Shown one piece after another: positions 47,901 to 58,154 of a stretch of DNA of 64,000 nucleotides. The translations under genes were made by a program, and so were the position numbers. Origin of the DNA: Sinohyriopsis cumingii (taxonomy: Eukaryota > Mollusca > Bivalvia > Unionida > Unionidae). Below the pieces are notes generated by a model. That model made no database searches. It was given only the letters and a program-made list of their open reading frames with translations, and was not told the origin of the DNA. The DNA lies in assembly GCA_028554795.2 (NCBI GenBank), contig CM068825.1, positions 153,342,053 through 153,406,052 on the forward strand. Reading direction: 5' to 3'. Position 1 is the first letter of the stretch, and each line of letters opens with the position of its first letter.

Positions 47901-50900
47901 AGCTCTAGCTATATAAAAAACAAACAAAGGTCACACAGGTCATGTAGGCATTCAACACAGACTATTTAGTAATGGGTGTCATTTTTTAGAATTTGATTCT
48001 TCATACCTTTAGTGGCAAGTATTCAATTCATTTGGATTCATATACATCCATATTCCTTTGGAAGGTCATTACTTAGGCGCCCTGAGAGGTGCATACGGCA
48101 AAATCAATGTAAGTAAGTAGACATTTTTGGACGAAATGAACCTAAAGGTGTGATCCAGTACAATCTGGATTGAATGTCGCACACTGTGATGTCACAAAGA
48201 AAGTTACGAATATTGATAAACAAATTCGTACTACCCTCAATTGTGACAATTCCTCTCCACGCGCTCTTATTTTGACCCAAGTTTAGTACATGGCCACCAT
48301 TGTAAAAGTCCATAGCGATATATAATTTTCGTCTGGAAGTTTCTTGGTGACAGTTAAGGTGCAGAGTATTTAATAATCAAGATTGAACAGACTTTGGTTA
48401 AAGAAAATTAGTGTTAAATTTTAAAAGAACATTTAATATTTAATTTAAAATGAGTAAATGCGCATACATTATTTAAAAATATGCCATTCGCCATGACCAG
48501 TAACGATGTGTTCCGTCTCTATGAGCTTGGGTCAGCTGAATACATTACACGTGGGTATCATAGATAGATTTGATACATTACACGTGGGTATCATATATAG
48601 ATTTGATTGCATCAAGTATTTTCATATTTAGTAAATTCAAATTGTAATCTTTTCTATTCCATAAACAGTTGCCTGCCATCCTCTTCCACCCCTTCCCCCC
48701 AGTCGACCTGGTCAACTACAGTACGCTAGAAATGCTCTTTGTAAATGAACTAAATGTATGAATACTAAACCCTGAAATGCTTTATTTAGGTTAAACGTTT
48801 AATTTTCATTTCATACGCGAGCACAATAAACTTTTGAGGCAAATTTACGAGAAAGGGAGAGAGATCCAAATCTTTGTACAATGATGATAATGGCATGAGT
48901 GTTTTCTGATAGTAAAATTACTTTTTGCATGGTACAGTTGCAATAAAGTTGTTGTTTTTTTACATATCAAAATGCACATTCCAAAAATACATTTACTTAC
49001 AAAACTCTAAAGAAAGAAATGAACTTCTGCGTGTAGATAACAAAGTTACAGTATTATGTCAATACAATTTTATAGATATAGAGGGTGAAAAAAAGAAACA
49101 CAACGAAAATAACTAGTAAATACAATTTGTAGGGATCTCAATATCACTTGCCGAGAGAACAGCACGTACAGAGGAAAATCAAGAAACAGGTTCTTAGATA
49201 TTACTGTAAAATCCACTGTAATTATATTGGGGAAGAACTTCATGTTGTTTGCCCATGATTATTTTGTCTGTAACATATTTGTTTCTAACACTTAATGCTT
49301 AAATAATAGTTGTGACATTTCATTATCAGGATAGTATGATTAGAAAAACAATACAAGAATCAACTTAATTGCGGCATTAGGTCTTGGTCTTGTCCACATA
49401 TGCGGATTAACCAAGTAGACCTGTTAAAGGTAATTTATTGTAAGGTACTTTACTGACAAATCGTCAGACTCCTTCGGTAGCAACTATATACTCAATAATA
49501 TAAATATTGTTGCTACCTCTACCTGTAACCAGCAGAATGTTTTTATTAGTATTGCTTCAAAATAGTATAAAACCTGCTTGATACCTTTGGATATGAAATT
49601 AATGTAGTAGTAAAAAAGATTAATACAAATTTATGCTTGTGTCTTCGCAGATGAGATGTGATTGTTTTCTGTTTGAAGAATAAGACCCCCCCCCCCCCGT
49701 AATAATTAAAAAAATAACTTTTGAAGTTTTTAAGTTTACTCACAGCTCAGGCTGTTGTAGCATCCATACACCCTGCATAAACATCCTCATTTGTATGTAA
49801 TGGTATCGTTATTTTACATTGTTTAAAAAATAAGTTAATATTGTTATGACAAAAAATGCCAGCACAATCCAACTATGCAATCGAGCACCTGCAAAATAAA
49901 TAAATAAAAAATAAAAAGTATATACTAAACATAAGTTTCACAGGAATTATTAGAGAAAAATAAATATTTTATGTAAACTCTCAGTCATAAAACAATATTT
50001 TTAGATGAATTAGTCTAAACAAATTCTAATACAGGTAGGCATTTAAAAGAAATAAATACCTGGATTGTCTTGTTACATTGCTCTTATAAATTTATTTTGA
50101 AAAGTAAGGAGGCATATGTTACCAATCCCTTTTGTTTTTCACTTTCACATGAATAAAACATGAATAAAAACAAGCTTTACACATAATTTGGCTTTTGGAT
50201 TGGACATACATTCATAATTGTAAATTCTGAGTAATTAAAGCTGTGAATTCTGGATTGGCTGATGCACATTTCCCCAAAATTTCCTTCTATATGCCACATA
50301 CATTTGTAAAAAAAAAGAATGGATTTGTTTTCATGATATACACTGTAAAAAATTCTTTTTTTTTGCAGGAATAAAATAATATTTTTGCACTTGTTATGAA
50401 CAAAAACCATGAAAAGGAGTATACGTTATTTGCTAATTTGTTATTTCTGATGCTTTGACCATCTCAAAAATACTATATTTATTAACCTGAGATGAAATTT
50501 TAAATTTGGCCTGTAATCCTTTCAACTTCTATATGGTGATCTGTTTGAACTGAAGTACCGTTGTACCGGCTTCTTCAGTTTATTAATGTATAGCATCATG
50601 TTTACGTCGTTGTTACTTTGGTTTTCATTCAAATCATAATGTCATGTAGCTGCATACAAATGAACATGTATCTAACAATTACATTAAAGTATCTGATACT
50701 AATGAACATTCTTATAGTAGTGCATCCTCGAGTTTCCCTTGATGTGTATTATGAAATGATCTGTAAGAGTAATGTCCCGTGCGGGGTCTGGCAAATATAG
50801 ACAGTGAATAAACGTGATTTAATTCGGTGGTTAAATCTGTCATTCAACCCTTGTTTAGAAAGGGTCATTAGCACCAAAAAGGCTACAGACCAGCAACGAG

Positions 50901-51090
50901 GACATTCCTTTGAACCCGTGAATGTTGGAAATGGATGGCATTCCAGCATTCGATTGCATAGGAGACATCACAGGGATTACTAGCAAATATAACCATTGGA
51001 AATGGACATTTTAACTATTTATTGTTGGAAAAAGACTTAGTGAAAATAAAGAGAATCGCGCCCTTCTTTCCACTGCTCCGGCACTGATGC
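47901..51090 (+). other. Unassigned AT-rich sequence
   Basis: No recognisable gene. Includes a 35-bp direct duplication with ACATTACACGTGGGTATCAT (48.54-48.61 kb) and a C12-type homopolymer near 49,690. Confidence 0.5.
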
Positions 51091-51097
51091 ACAAGAA

Positions 51098-52305
51098 ATG
51101 TTTAATCCTTTAGACGAAACTGGTGAGGACAGTGATTATCAATATGCAATACAGAAAACTGGACGAATATTTTGCCCTCCCCACCTATCAGACATTCAGT
51201 ATGAAAGACACCCATTTAAAGAGATGAAACAAGGGAATTCCGAAACAGTCGATCAGATCATCACACAATTAAAACGAAAGCTGTCCATGTGACTTTGCAG
51301 AAAAGAACAAAGCTAAATCAATCTACAACCAATGCATCGACAGGTTCAAGTTACGCGTTGTAAGACACTTACGTTGAAACATGTACTAGAAATAGCTAAG
51401 GCTTGTGAAGATGCAGAGAACAAGACCTCGCCGATCGAAAGGTCACCAAGAGGTGGGGTACATGCAGTAACAAATAAGATGAAAATGAAGGGAAATGAGA
51501 TTGATGAAAAATGATGAGTTATGCTAAAGGTGAGGCAGGCGATGACATGATAGCATAAATAACAAATATACGACAAGAGGAGAACTAAAAAGCTCATCAA
51601 AACATTGGTAATTTTGGTAAAGTGTGCAGAAAAGAGATGGGCAAAAAAGGAGAAATTAAACAGAGCAGTACCAAGAAAAATAACAATATTAATTTCACGA
51701 GAGTGATTATGATTATGTTTTCAGTATTAACATAAAGCACGTGGACTGCCTTGCAAGAATTGAAATTATAAATATTCCAATAAAAATGCACATAGAATAT
51801 GGTGTAAGTTGCAACATCATTGATAAAAAGATAGCAGATCAAATATTTCTTGGAATGAGTCAACAAGACGTTATTCCCATATGGAGCTCAACATGTTTAG
51901 AAAACTCCAGACAAATAATCAGAAGAGTGTGCTGTGGACAAGCCAATGTTTTGTTATTGACGGACAAGGGATTTCCCTGTTAGGAAAATAAATTGCAGTT
52001 TTACTCTGTATTCTTAAAGCTGGCCTTTGTGTGACTTTCGTCTTTATAACATAAACGTTTTGCAAAATACACGAGTTACTTTGAGGCAGTGGGAAAGATG
52101 AAAGGTCAGCAAGTCAAAATGCACGTAAACGAATGTGTGAAACGAGTTGCACATTCAGATGGAAGAATTCTGTTCTCTTTGCAAGAAAATGTAAATGATG
52201 AGCTAACAGAACTTGACCATACCGACATCATTAAAAAAGTTAACGGTCAATCGCCATGGGTGAGTCTAAAAGTTGCAGTGCCAAATTGTTGGAGAAAGAT
52301 GTGAT
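51098..52305 (+). pseudogene. Gypsy-type LTR retrotransposon remnant: gag, protease, RT start
   Basis: Plus-strand frames give pieces in gag-pol order. A capsid-like region comes first at 51098-51290 (YERHPFKEMKQGNSETVDQI), then LTLKHVLEIAKACEDAE near 51370. A retropepsin-like part lies at 51741-51870 (IKMHIEYGVSCNIID), where the catalytic Asp position of the usual D-S/T-G is altered to E-Y-G. The start of reverse transcriptase is at 52089-52300 (GRILFSLQENVNDELTELDH, DIIKKVNGQSPWVS). Stops and frameshifts separate all parts, and the SINE beginning at about 52306 cuts the RT. No LTRs were identified. Confidence 0.75.
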
Positions 52306-52530
52306 GTGGTGTGATTTTGGATTTTAACGTAGCTTTAACAATTTTTCAATCCTAATGCTACGATGTCTGCAATGTGGCAGTTTATAGTGATGTCTAGTAT
52401 TGGGGCATCGTGCCGCAGACATGTAGCATGATGTCCCACCCAGTCACATTATCCTGACACCAGGCCAACCAGTCCTAACACTAACCTCTTAATGCTGATT
52501 GCCAAGCGAGGCAGCTGCTAGTACCAGGAG
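52306..52530 (-). mobile_element. SINE family 1, antisense copy lacking tRNA head
   Basis: Same body as the 29.96-kb copy (plus-strand GTGATTTTGGATTTTAACGT, GATGTCTGCAATGTGGCAGT, CCCACCCAGTCACATTATCC, AGGCAGCTGCTAGTACCA). The tRNA-like head is absent at the right end. It is inserted into the Gypsy RT remnant. Confidence 0.8.
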
Positions 52531-52568
52531 AAATTAGATTTTGTGATGGTATGAAATATGTTAATCAA

Positions 52569-52572
<4 letters not shown>

Positions 52573-52606
<34 letters not shown>
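52573..52606 (+). repeat. (GA)n microsatellite
   Basis: GA dinucleotide tract between the SINE and the minisatellites. Confidence 0.95.
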
Positions 52607-52608
<2 letters not shown>

Positions 52609-52763
52609 AGCATTCTTCAGCAGGCTACATTTAAAATGGGGCTGCAACCACAGTTAGTGTAGCAAAGAGTGGTGCGCCTTAGCGACATTTATTACTCATA
52701 AGGGATTACACAGATTCAAGAGATTTATGTTCCGGATAAACTCCCAAAATTAGTAGCACACTG

Positions 52764-53212
52764 AACAGGAATGTCAAGGTTGCCAAGGTGTCCGAAATAT
52801 GTATGAAGACATCAAACAGGAATGTCAAGGTTGCCAACGTGTCCGAAATATGTATGAAGACATCAAAAAGTACATGAGAATGACTTAAAAGGACGAAAGA
52901 CTTTGGCCACAACTGGGAGACTAGGAAAAACGGGGTTGACAATTAGGAAAGACTTTGGCCACAACTGGGAGACTAGGAAAAACAAGGTTGACAATTAGGA
53001 AAGACTTTGGCCACAACTGAGAGACTAGGAAAAACAGGGTTGACAATTGCGAAAGACTTTGGCCACAATTGAGAGATAGGAAAAACAGGGTTGACAATTA
53101 CGAAAGACTTTGGCCACAACTGAGAGACTAGGAAAAACAGGGTAGACAATCACGAAAGACTTTGGCCACAACTGAGAGACTAGGAAAAACAGGGTTGACA
53201 ATTAGGAAAGAA
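52764..53212 (+). repeat. Two adjacent 52-bp minisatellites
   Basis: First, two copies of a 52-bp unit with CAGGAATGTCAAGGTTGCCA (52766, 52818). Then about six copies of a different unit of about 52 bp with GAAAGACTTTGGCCACAACT and GACTAGGAAAAACAGGGTTG. Both lie inside the Gypsy remnant, between its RT start and RNase H parts. Confidence 0.85.
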
Positions 53213-53339
53213 CAATCTTTTCTACGGCCCCTGAAACCGGAGTATTGCGGCTCATATTGTTCGAAAAGATAGCTGATCATCATGTAGTCAAAGTCAAAGC
53301 TGTATCGGATGCTGGCAGACCGGAAACAGCCTCAAAATT

Positions 53340-53850
53340 GGAAGTTTCTTAGGACTGGTTAATTTTAACGGTAAGTCGTATCAGAGTTAATTTCACCGAT
53401 CTCATTCGCAAATTGACACGGAAAAATAACATATTCCTCTGGAGAAAAGGCAAAAGAAAACATGGTGTACACTGAAAGACAGACATTCCCCAATGCAGAA
53501 AATCTTGGATGCTTTAACTAAAATTTTGATACTCTAGTGACTGCTGATGCAAGTTAAGTAAGTCTAGGAGAGCTGCATGCGCAGCCTCACCGATGTGTAA
53601 CGCGGTTATTCACAGACTAAACAGCTCTCGCTCTAGTTTCGAATTGTAAGAGATTTTATCTCTACCTTTTAAGAACTGAATTTGAATTAGTGACTGACCA
53701 CCCGCAAATAGGGACTTTCTACTCACAAAAATCGAAACGGTCAGATCACATAGAAAGAATTTGTCCATCCTTATAATTTGAAAGCTAAATATACACCTGG
53801 ACCTCAAGATGTAACAAGTGCGCTTTTCGATATTATCTTCAAAATCAATG
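53340..53850 (+). pseudogene. Gypsy retrotransposon remnant: RT end and RNase H
   Basis: Plus-strand frames show FTDLIRKLTRKNNIFLW, then VTADAS at about 53,560, NCKRFYLYLLRTEFELVTDH, and SKRSDHIERI followed by KYTPGPQDV. These are the thumb/connection and RNase H blocks of a Gypsy polyprotein, with several stops. It is probably the continuation of the element at 51.1-52.3 kb. Confidence 0.7.
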
Positions 53851-54100
53851 GGGAAAAAATACATTTGTGGTACAAATAGCAGTTGGGGTGTGTGTGTCAT
53901 AATCATATAAGAATAAGAGCAGGAATCTGCGTGCGAATGACGCAGAATTTTGAGGCTGGTTAGGCATATTATCAAGACAGGTAATTTGTCAGAGTGTGAC
54001 GTCACATGTCAATCAATCATTGAGGAGTTATGGAAATGTGGACGGTTGTATTTAGCATACTCTTGTCTCTTTCCGTCTCGATTCGAATAACTCGTGAGTA

Positions 54101-54192
<92 letters not shown>

Positions 54193-55220
54193 AAGGTGTT
54201 GGCGGACGACCATTTTTCTGGATACGAAAAATAATTAATAAAGAAAGATAGGCGTTGTAAATAACATTTAATGATGTGGCATCCATGAATTTTGAATTTC
54301 TAATGATATTCTGGGGGAATCGTTCAGTTACCATATTAGAAACTATTGCTTACGTTGCAGCTAGTAATAATACTATCACTGTGATGTCAATGAGGTCATT
54401 TATGAAATAATAATCACAACGGGCACGAAGGCAATTCAAAACAGCCACTATATTCATCGGATATCTATATTACATATCTTATTTTTATAATATTATTTTT
54501 ATTTGAGTCATTTAGGTTCCTGACAATATTTTTATGATTGGTATTCTAACACTACAAAGCAGTTTAAAGGTGAGGTTACGTCGCGTATGCAGAATACATG
54601 AAAACTACGTTGTAAATTTTCCATTCATAAATTAAGGTCGAACTGGCAAGTTCAAATCAACAACTAATTCGGTCAAACAAGGCCAGGAATGAGTTGAATG
54701 CGGGTCACGATATCACGTGATCCTAGGAGAACATCTGGACTCCAGAGATGTCATGTCATGACTCACAAGGTTCCATTTGTAAATAAATCTTCCTCTCAGC
54801 TGGGTTTTGTTAAGAAACCAAGTTCAGTCTCGTGTGAGTACTTGCAAGTGTCAAGCTGATATAACTGAAGGAATCAAATTTCTGATAAAACGGATAAAAA
54901 ATCTTTATCTTTTCTAACGTGTACTTATTGTAAGAGGAAAGGCACGTTATTTCTGATAGGGTGAAAAATAAGCAACACAATTATAACAGACCTATTCCAA
55001 ATGCTGTTGTTTTTAAGAAGTCAAGATCACGCCATGCATTGAAAGATATACTTTTGTTGGTTCTTGCAAAACCCAGTCTGAATTTGTTATGGAGAATTAC
55101 GAATCATTCTTGTCGAAGGGTTCAGTATCTCTTGTTTGTGATTTCACTTATTGGAGTTTTAACCAAAGTTACTTCTATTGAAATATTGTGAGGCACAGGA
55201 GTTTCTAAGAGTTTATTGTT
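53851..55220 (+). other. Unassigned, includes a long (AT)n tract
   Basis: (AT)n at 54102-54190. 54.69-54.96 kb has a palindrome ATATCACGTGAT and an AATAAA, and could be an LTR edge of the Gypsy remnant that follows. That is not supported by a second LTR copy. Confidence 0.5.
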
Positions 55221-56110
55221 GTGGAGTATTTTACCCTCTTCTTTGTTAATGTTCGTCTCCATTATGTTGATGTGACACCAGACTTCGTTTTAGGACCGGT
55301 GAATGTTGGAGTTGTAACCTCTTTGCCCAGTGAGGGTGTTCAGCTGTCACTAGGTAATGATCTAGCTAGAGAAGAGGTAGTAGTTAATCCACTTGTAGCT
55401 GACAAACATTGTATGGATCAAAATGTTGATCCTATTGAAGTAGAAATCCCAGGTTTATATCCAGCTTGCGCAGTTACTAGAGCTATGGCAAAGAATGCTC
55501 TTGAAAATGATGTTGATCAAGAAGGTATACCTTTTACCTGACATCTTTATGGGTCAGAAATTTACTGCGGCCACTTTTGCTTCGTTTGATTAATCAGGAA
55601 GTATTGATTATAGTGATACTCTTTGAGTTGCACATTCTCTTAATTCCAACCAAGATGATACAAATAAAATCACTAGGTGTCTTACAGGAATAAGGCCCTG
55701 ATATCTCGTGTTTGTCTCAGAGGTTTTTATCAGTGATAGCCCATGCAATTTTGTTGTCTGATCATTTAGGATTCAATAATACTTATAATATCTTAAATCA
55801 TTTTTATTGGCATAAAGTTAGAAGTGTCGTTTCTATTTTGTTTAGGTCAATCTTGTCACACTTTTCCACTGGTAGGAAAACTCAATCAAAATATACCCAA
55901 AGCTCATCTGCAACCTATTCCTGCGTTTGACGAACCGTTTAGTAGAATAATGGAAGATCGTGCCGGCTCTTTACCTAAGACCAAAGTTAGGCATACTTGT
56001 TCACGATCATGTGTGCGTTCACAAGTTTCCCAGAAGCTATTCGCATGAGGAATATAAAAATAAGACTTTAATAGAAGCTTCGGTAAATATTTCATTTTTA
56101 CACATTTTGA
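55221..56110 (+). pseudogene. Gypsy-type retrotransposon remnant: protease C-terminus and integrase
   Basis: ORF 55221-55541 carries LSLGNDLAREEVVVNP and YPACAVTRAMAKNALE, typical of the linker after the retropepsin of Gypsy-type pol. From 55,700 to 56,100 come integrase blocks in changing frames: NTYNILNHFYWHKVRS, then CHTFPLVGKLNQNIPKAHL, QPIPAFDEPFSRIMED, SLPKTK and FPRSYSHEEYKNKTLIEA. RT and RNase H are absent between the two, so this is an internally deleted copy. It seems a different lineage from the 51-53.9 kb element. Confidence 0.72.
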
Positions 56111-56753
56111 GATAGATGAAAGGATGCACACATATAGATAGAGTAAAGGGTGAACCTGATTGAAAACAGTCAGAACAGCTCGTGTTGAACGATTAGACTG
56201 GTGACAAAAGAACTGTTTAAGTTTCTGATAGTATACGGAAAAATCTCCCATTCAACAACGGGAATGTGACCTGAAGAAACTGAGACTAAACTTTTGGAGA
56301 ACAAAGTTTAGGCGAAGACTTTTAATGGCCATTGCCCACATGCACGGAAAGATGATATTTTTGTTGCGGGACAAAGTTTTATGACAGCAGAGTGTAATAT
56401 GTTTGTAGCCGGGTCTAATTGGATCTCGCGAAGACATTAAATGCAATTACGTAAATGAGATATTTATTCATAACGCATATGAATGATGATTGTATCTGAC
56501 ACCTTACACATGTGCATGAGTAGTGAATGGGGATACCCTAGGGACAATGGGACTTAGCATTAAAAACACCCCTGGGACAATCTAGGGACAATGGAAATTT
56601 AACATGGAGAAAAATCGTGGGTCACTGTAGGGACAATGGGAATTTAACATGGAGTTTGGGTTTGTCTAGGGACAAGGGGAATTGAACATGGGATTTTTTT
56701 TTAAAAAATTTTTTTTAAAATTTAAATTTAAATTTAAATTTAAAAAAGGGGTA
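56111..56753 (+). other. Non-coding left flank of the polymerase element
   Basis: From 56,525 to 56,695 about four degenerate copies of a unit with CTAGGGACAATGGGAATTTA ACATGG occur. They are followed by a T/A-rich palindromic run (AAATTTAAATTTAAATTTAA) to 56,747. The left border of the virus-like element should lie somewhere here, but no terminal inverted repeat partner is visible in the window. Confidence 0.45.
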
Positions 56754-56791
56754 GGCAATTGAAAGGCTATCTCTTTTCGAGAAATATGGGT

Positions 56792-56807
56792 GGCCCTGAA
56801 AAGGGCC
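56792..56807 (-). terminator. Histone-type 3' stem-loop after the small basic ORF
   Basis: On the minus strand, 24 nt past the TAA stop at 56832: AAAGGCCCTTTTCAGGGCC then ACCCA. It has a 6-bp stem, a TTTC loop and the ACCCA 3' flank of replication-dependent histone mRNAs, which are cut, not polyadenylated, after SLBP and U7 snRNP binding. A purine run (CGAAAAGAGATAG) 12-15 nt downstream fits the histone downstream element. The 57-bp block 56754-56810 is repeated, inverted, at 57887-57944. Confidence 0.8.
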
Positions 56808-56831
56808 TTTGGGTTTATGTTAATGTATTCA

Positions 56832-57065
56832 TTAACATAAAGGGCACCGCATTGGTCTTCTTCTTGTCCTTAGGCTGCGTCTCACTGTTGGCCCGTAAAT
56901 CAGGACTCTTTTGAGGCATCCTTGCCTCTCCACGTAAATCCTACGTATCCACAGACTGGTGTTTGTCCTGTGGACAACGGTCCACTTGGATCGGACATAC
57001 ATGAGCATGTCCGTCCTGAACATCATGGAAGACACAAGCGTAGAAGATTGCACATCGGTCCACAT
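56832..57065 (-). CDS. Small basic protein of unknown function (77 aa)
   Basis: No family recognised. The product is Arg-rich, especially in the C-terminal half (RRSLRTRRRPMRCPLC), and has no membrane segment. Support for its being real is structural. There is a TATA box (minus strand TATAAATA, 57117-57110) 45 bp before the ATG, with a TCA initiator-like site about 31 nt downstream of it. The stop lies 24 nt before a histone-type stem-loop. It is divergent from the coiled-coil gene at 57285 across 219 bp. Small Arg-rich proteins occur as DNA-condensing core proteins in several DNA viruses, which is only a thought here. I compared the reading frames with core histones and saw no convincing match. 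A chance ORF remains possible. Confidence 0.5.
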   Translation of the reverse strand: MWTDVQSSTLVSSMMFRTDMLMYVRSKWTVVHRTNTSLWIRRIYVERQGCLKRVLIYGPTVRRSLRTRRRPMRCPLC

Positions 57066-57284
57066 CTTGAAGCGACGAGAACAGGTGAATCAATGCAGTG
57101 AACTGCGCTTATTTATAGGTAGAGGAAGGATTGAAACGGATTGAGTTCATTCACCAATCCAAACACGCGTTACAAAATTCAGTCAGCCCGCATCCAATCC
57201 GAAGAGAGCAGTCTGTGACGTCACGTAGTCTATATAGATTCGCTAGCGCTTGTGTGCAGTCAATCTATGCAACAGTGATTCAAC
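57066..57284. promoter_or_regulatory. Divergent histone-like promoter
   Basis: 219 bp between two divergent ATGs. It contains TATAAATA on the minus strand (57117-57110), TATATAG on the plus strand (57231-57237), a perfect palindromic CRE/ATF site TGACGTCA (57216-57223) eight bases before the plus TATA, and two CCAAT motifs (about 57153 and 57194). The plus gene has TCA at 57260-57262, 31 nt after its TATA. Paired CCAAT boxes, TATA boxes and short 5' leaders in a divergent layout resemble histone gene pairs. Confidence 0.7.
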
Positions 57285-57860
57285 ATGACGGAAATTCAGA
57301 AAACGATCCATTGGGGTGCACCAACAGGGGAGACTGCCCAAGGGAACCCGGACTTACTTTCAGAAGAGGTGAATTGGGATTTTGTGGATTTTCTCTCCTC
57401 GCAAGAATTTGTTCCGGAACCTTCGTTACCTTCTTCATTACCGCAAGTGGAGAATGTTAGACAGAGACAGAAAGAAGAATTGGAGAAATTTATACAACGA
57501 CAAAAGGAAGCGGAACAGGTTTTTCTCCTACAGCAACAGCAGCAAGAAGAAGAGGTAAGAAAAAAACAACAGCAACAACAGCAAGAAGAAGTAGCAGCAA
57601 AGAAACAGGAGGGTGAAAATCAAACGGTCACGGTACTGTTGGACATTTTAGCGGAGTTAAGAAGTCTGAAACAAATGTATCAGACTTCTTTATCACGACC
57701 GAAGAGAATACGACCTTCCCGAGCTAAACACGTCAACCCTGTGACTAAGCCTACCGTACCACCCTTAGTGATTTCAACCCAATCATCATCAACGTTACGC
57801 AGTCCAGAAGTAGGCCTTGGCCGTGGCAAAGGCTTAAGGCAGTTAAAGTTGATTGCTTAA
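57285..57860 (+). CDS. Gln/Glu-rich coiled-coil protein (191 aa)
   Basis: No family recognised. The acidic N-terminus (residues 1-55) is rich in Trp/Phe/Pro (VNWDFVDFLSSQEF). A long Gln/Glu/Lys segment (about 57-112) with QQQQQEEEVRKKQQQQQQEE should form a coiled coil. The C-terminus (about 135-191) is basic and Pro/Ser-rich (RPKRIRPSRAKH) and could bind nucleic acid or act as a nuclear signal. The ATG is the first in frame after TATATAG at 57231 and the TCA initiator-like site at 57260. The stop is 28 nt before a histone-type stem-loop. The gene is paired divergently with the 77-residue ORF. A structural or scaffold role in the virus-like element is conceivable but not shown. Confidence 0.7.
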   Translation: MTEIQKTIHWGAPTGETAQGNPDLLSEEVNWDFVDFLSSQEFVPEPSLPSSLPQVENVRQRQKEELEKFIQRQKEAEQVFLLQQQQQEEEVRKKQQQQQQEEVAAKKQEGENQTVTVLLDILAELRSLKQMYQTSLSRPKRIRPSRAKHVNPVTKPTVPPLVISTQSSSTLRSPEVGLGRGKGLRQLKLIA

Positions 57861-57888
57861 ACTCACCCCTACACCATAAAGAAAAAAA

Positions 57889-57904
57889 GGCCCTTTTCAG
57901 GGCC
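57889..57904 (+). terminator. Histone-type 3' stem-loop after the coiled-coil ORF
   Basis: AAAAGGCCCTTTTCAGGGCC then ACCCACA, with a 6-bp stem and TTTC loop, 28 nt past the stop at 57860. The purine-rich CGAAAAGAGATAG at about 57917-57929 stands where U7 snRNA would pair. Together with the copy at 56792 it brackets the divergent gene pair in mirror symmetry. There is no AATAAA between stop and stem-loop. Confidence 0.83.
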
Positions 57905-57944
57905 ACCCACATTTCTCGAAAAGAGATAGCCCTTCAATTTTGCC

Positions 57945-58154
57945 AATAACTCAACAAAAAAAAATAACCCACCCATTTTACCCTTATAGTACGTGTCTTT
58001 TTGTATGAGTGCGTGAGTGTAGCTTCTTATTTTAAAATCAAAACTCAAAGACACTTACCTTATATCATTCACTTATTCTTTTCTCCATTGTTACAATACA
58101 ATTCACAACACAACACTTTAATTAAAAGTTCATTAACTTCTTCTGTTTCCTTGT
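57945..58154. other. Convergent intergenic spacer
   Basis: About 210 bp between the 3' ends of the coiled-coil (+) and zinc-knuckle (-) genes. AT-rich, no ORF. Minus-strand GGTAAGTG near 58,060 resembles a 5' splice site, but no partner exon is evident. No histone-type stem-loop serves the zinc-knuckle gene. Confidence 0.5.

Noticed and set aside
53610-54334. Minus-strand ORFs of 105-131 codons
   Set aside because: One is antisense to the Gypsy RNase H remnant and the other crosses an AT microsatellite.
56832-57065. Degraded histone gene as explanation for the stem-loops
   Set aside because: I compared all three minus-strand frames with the core histones. Only scattered short resemblances appeared, and the partner gene (57285-57860) is clearly not a histone.
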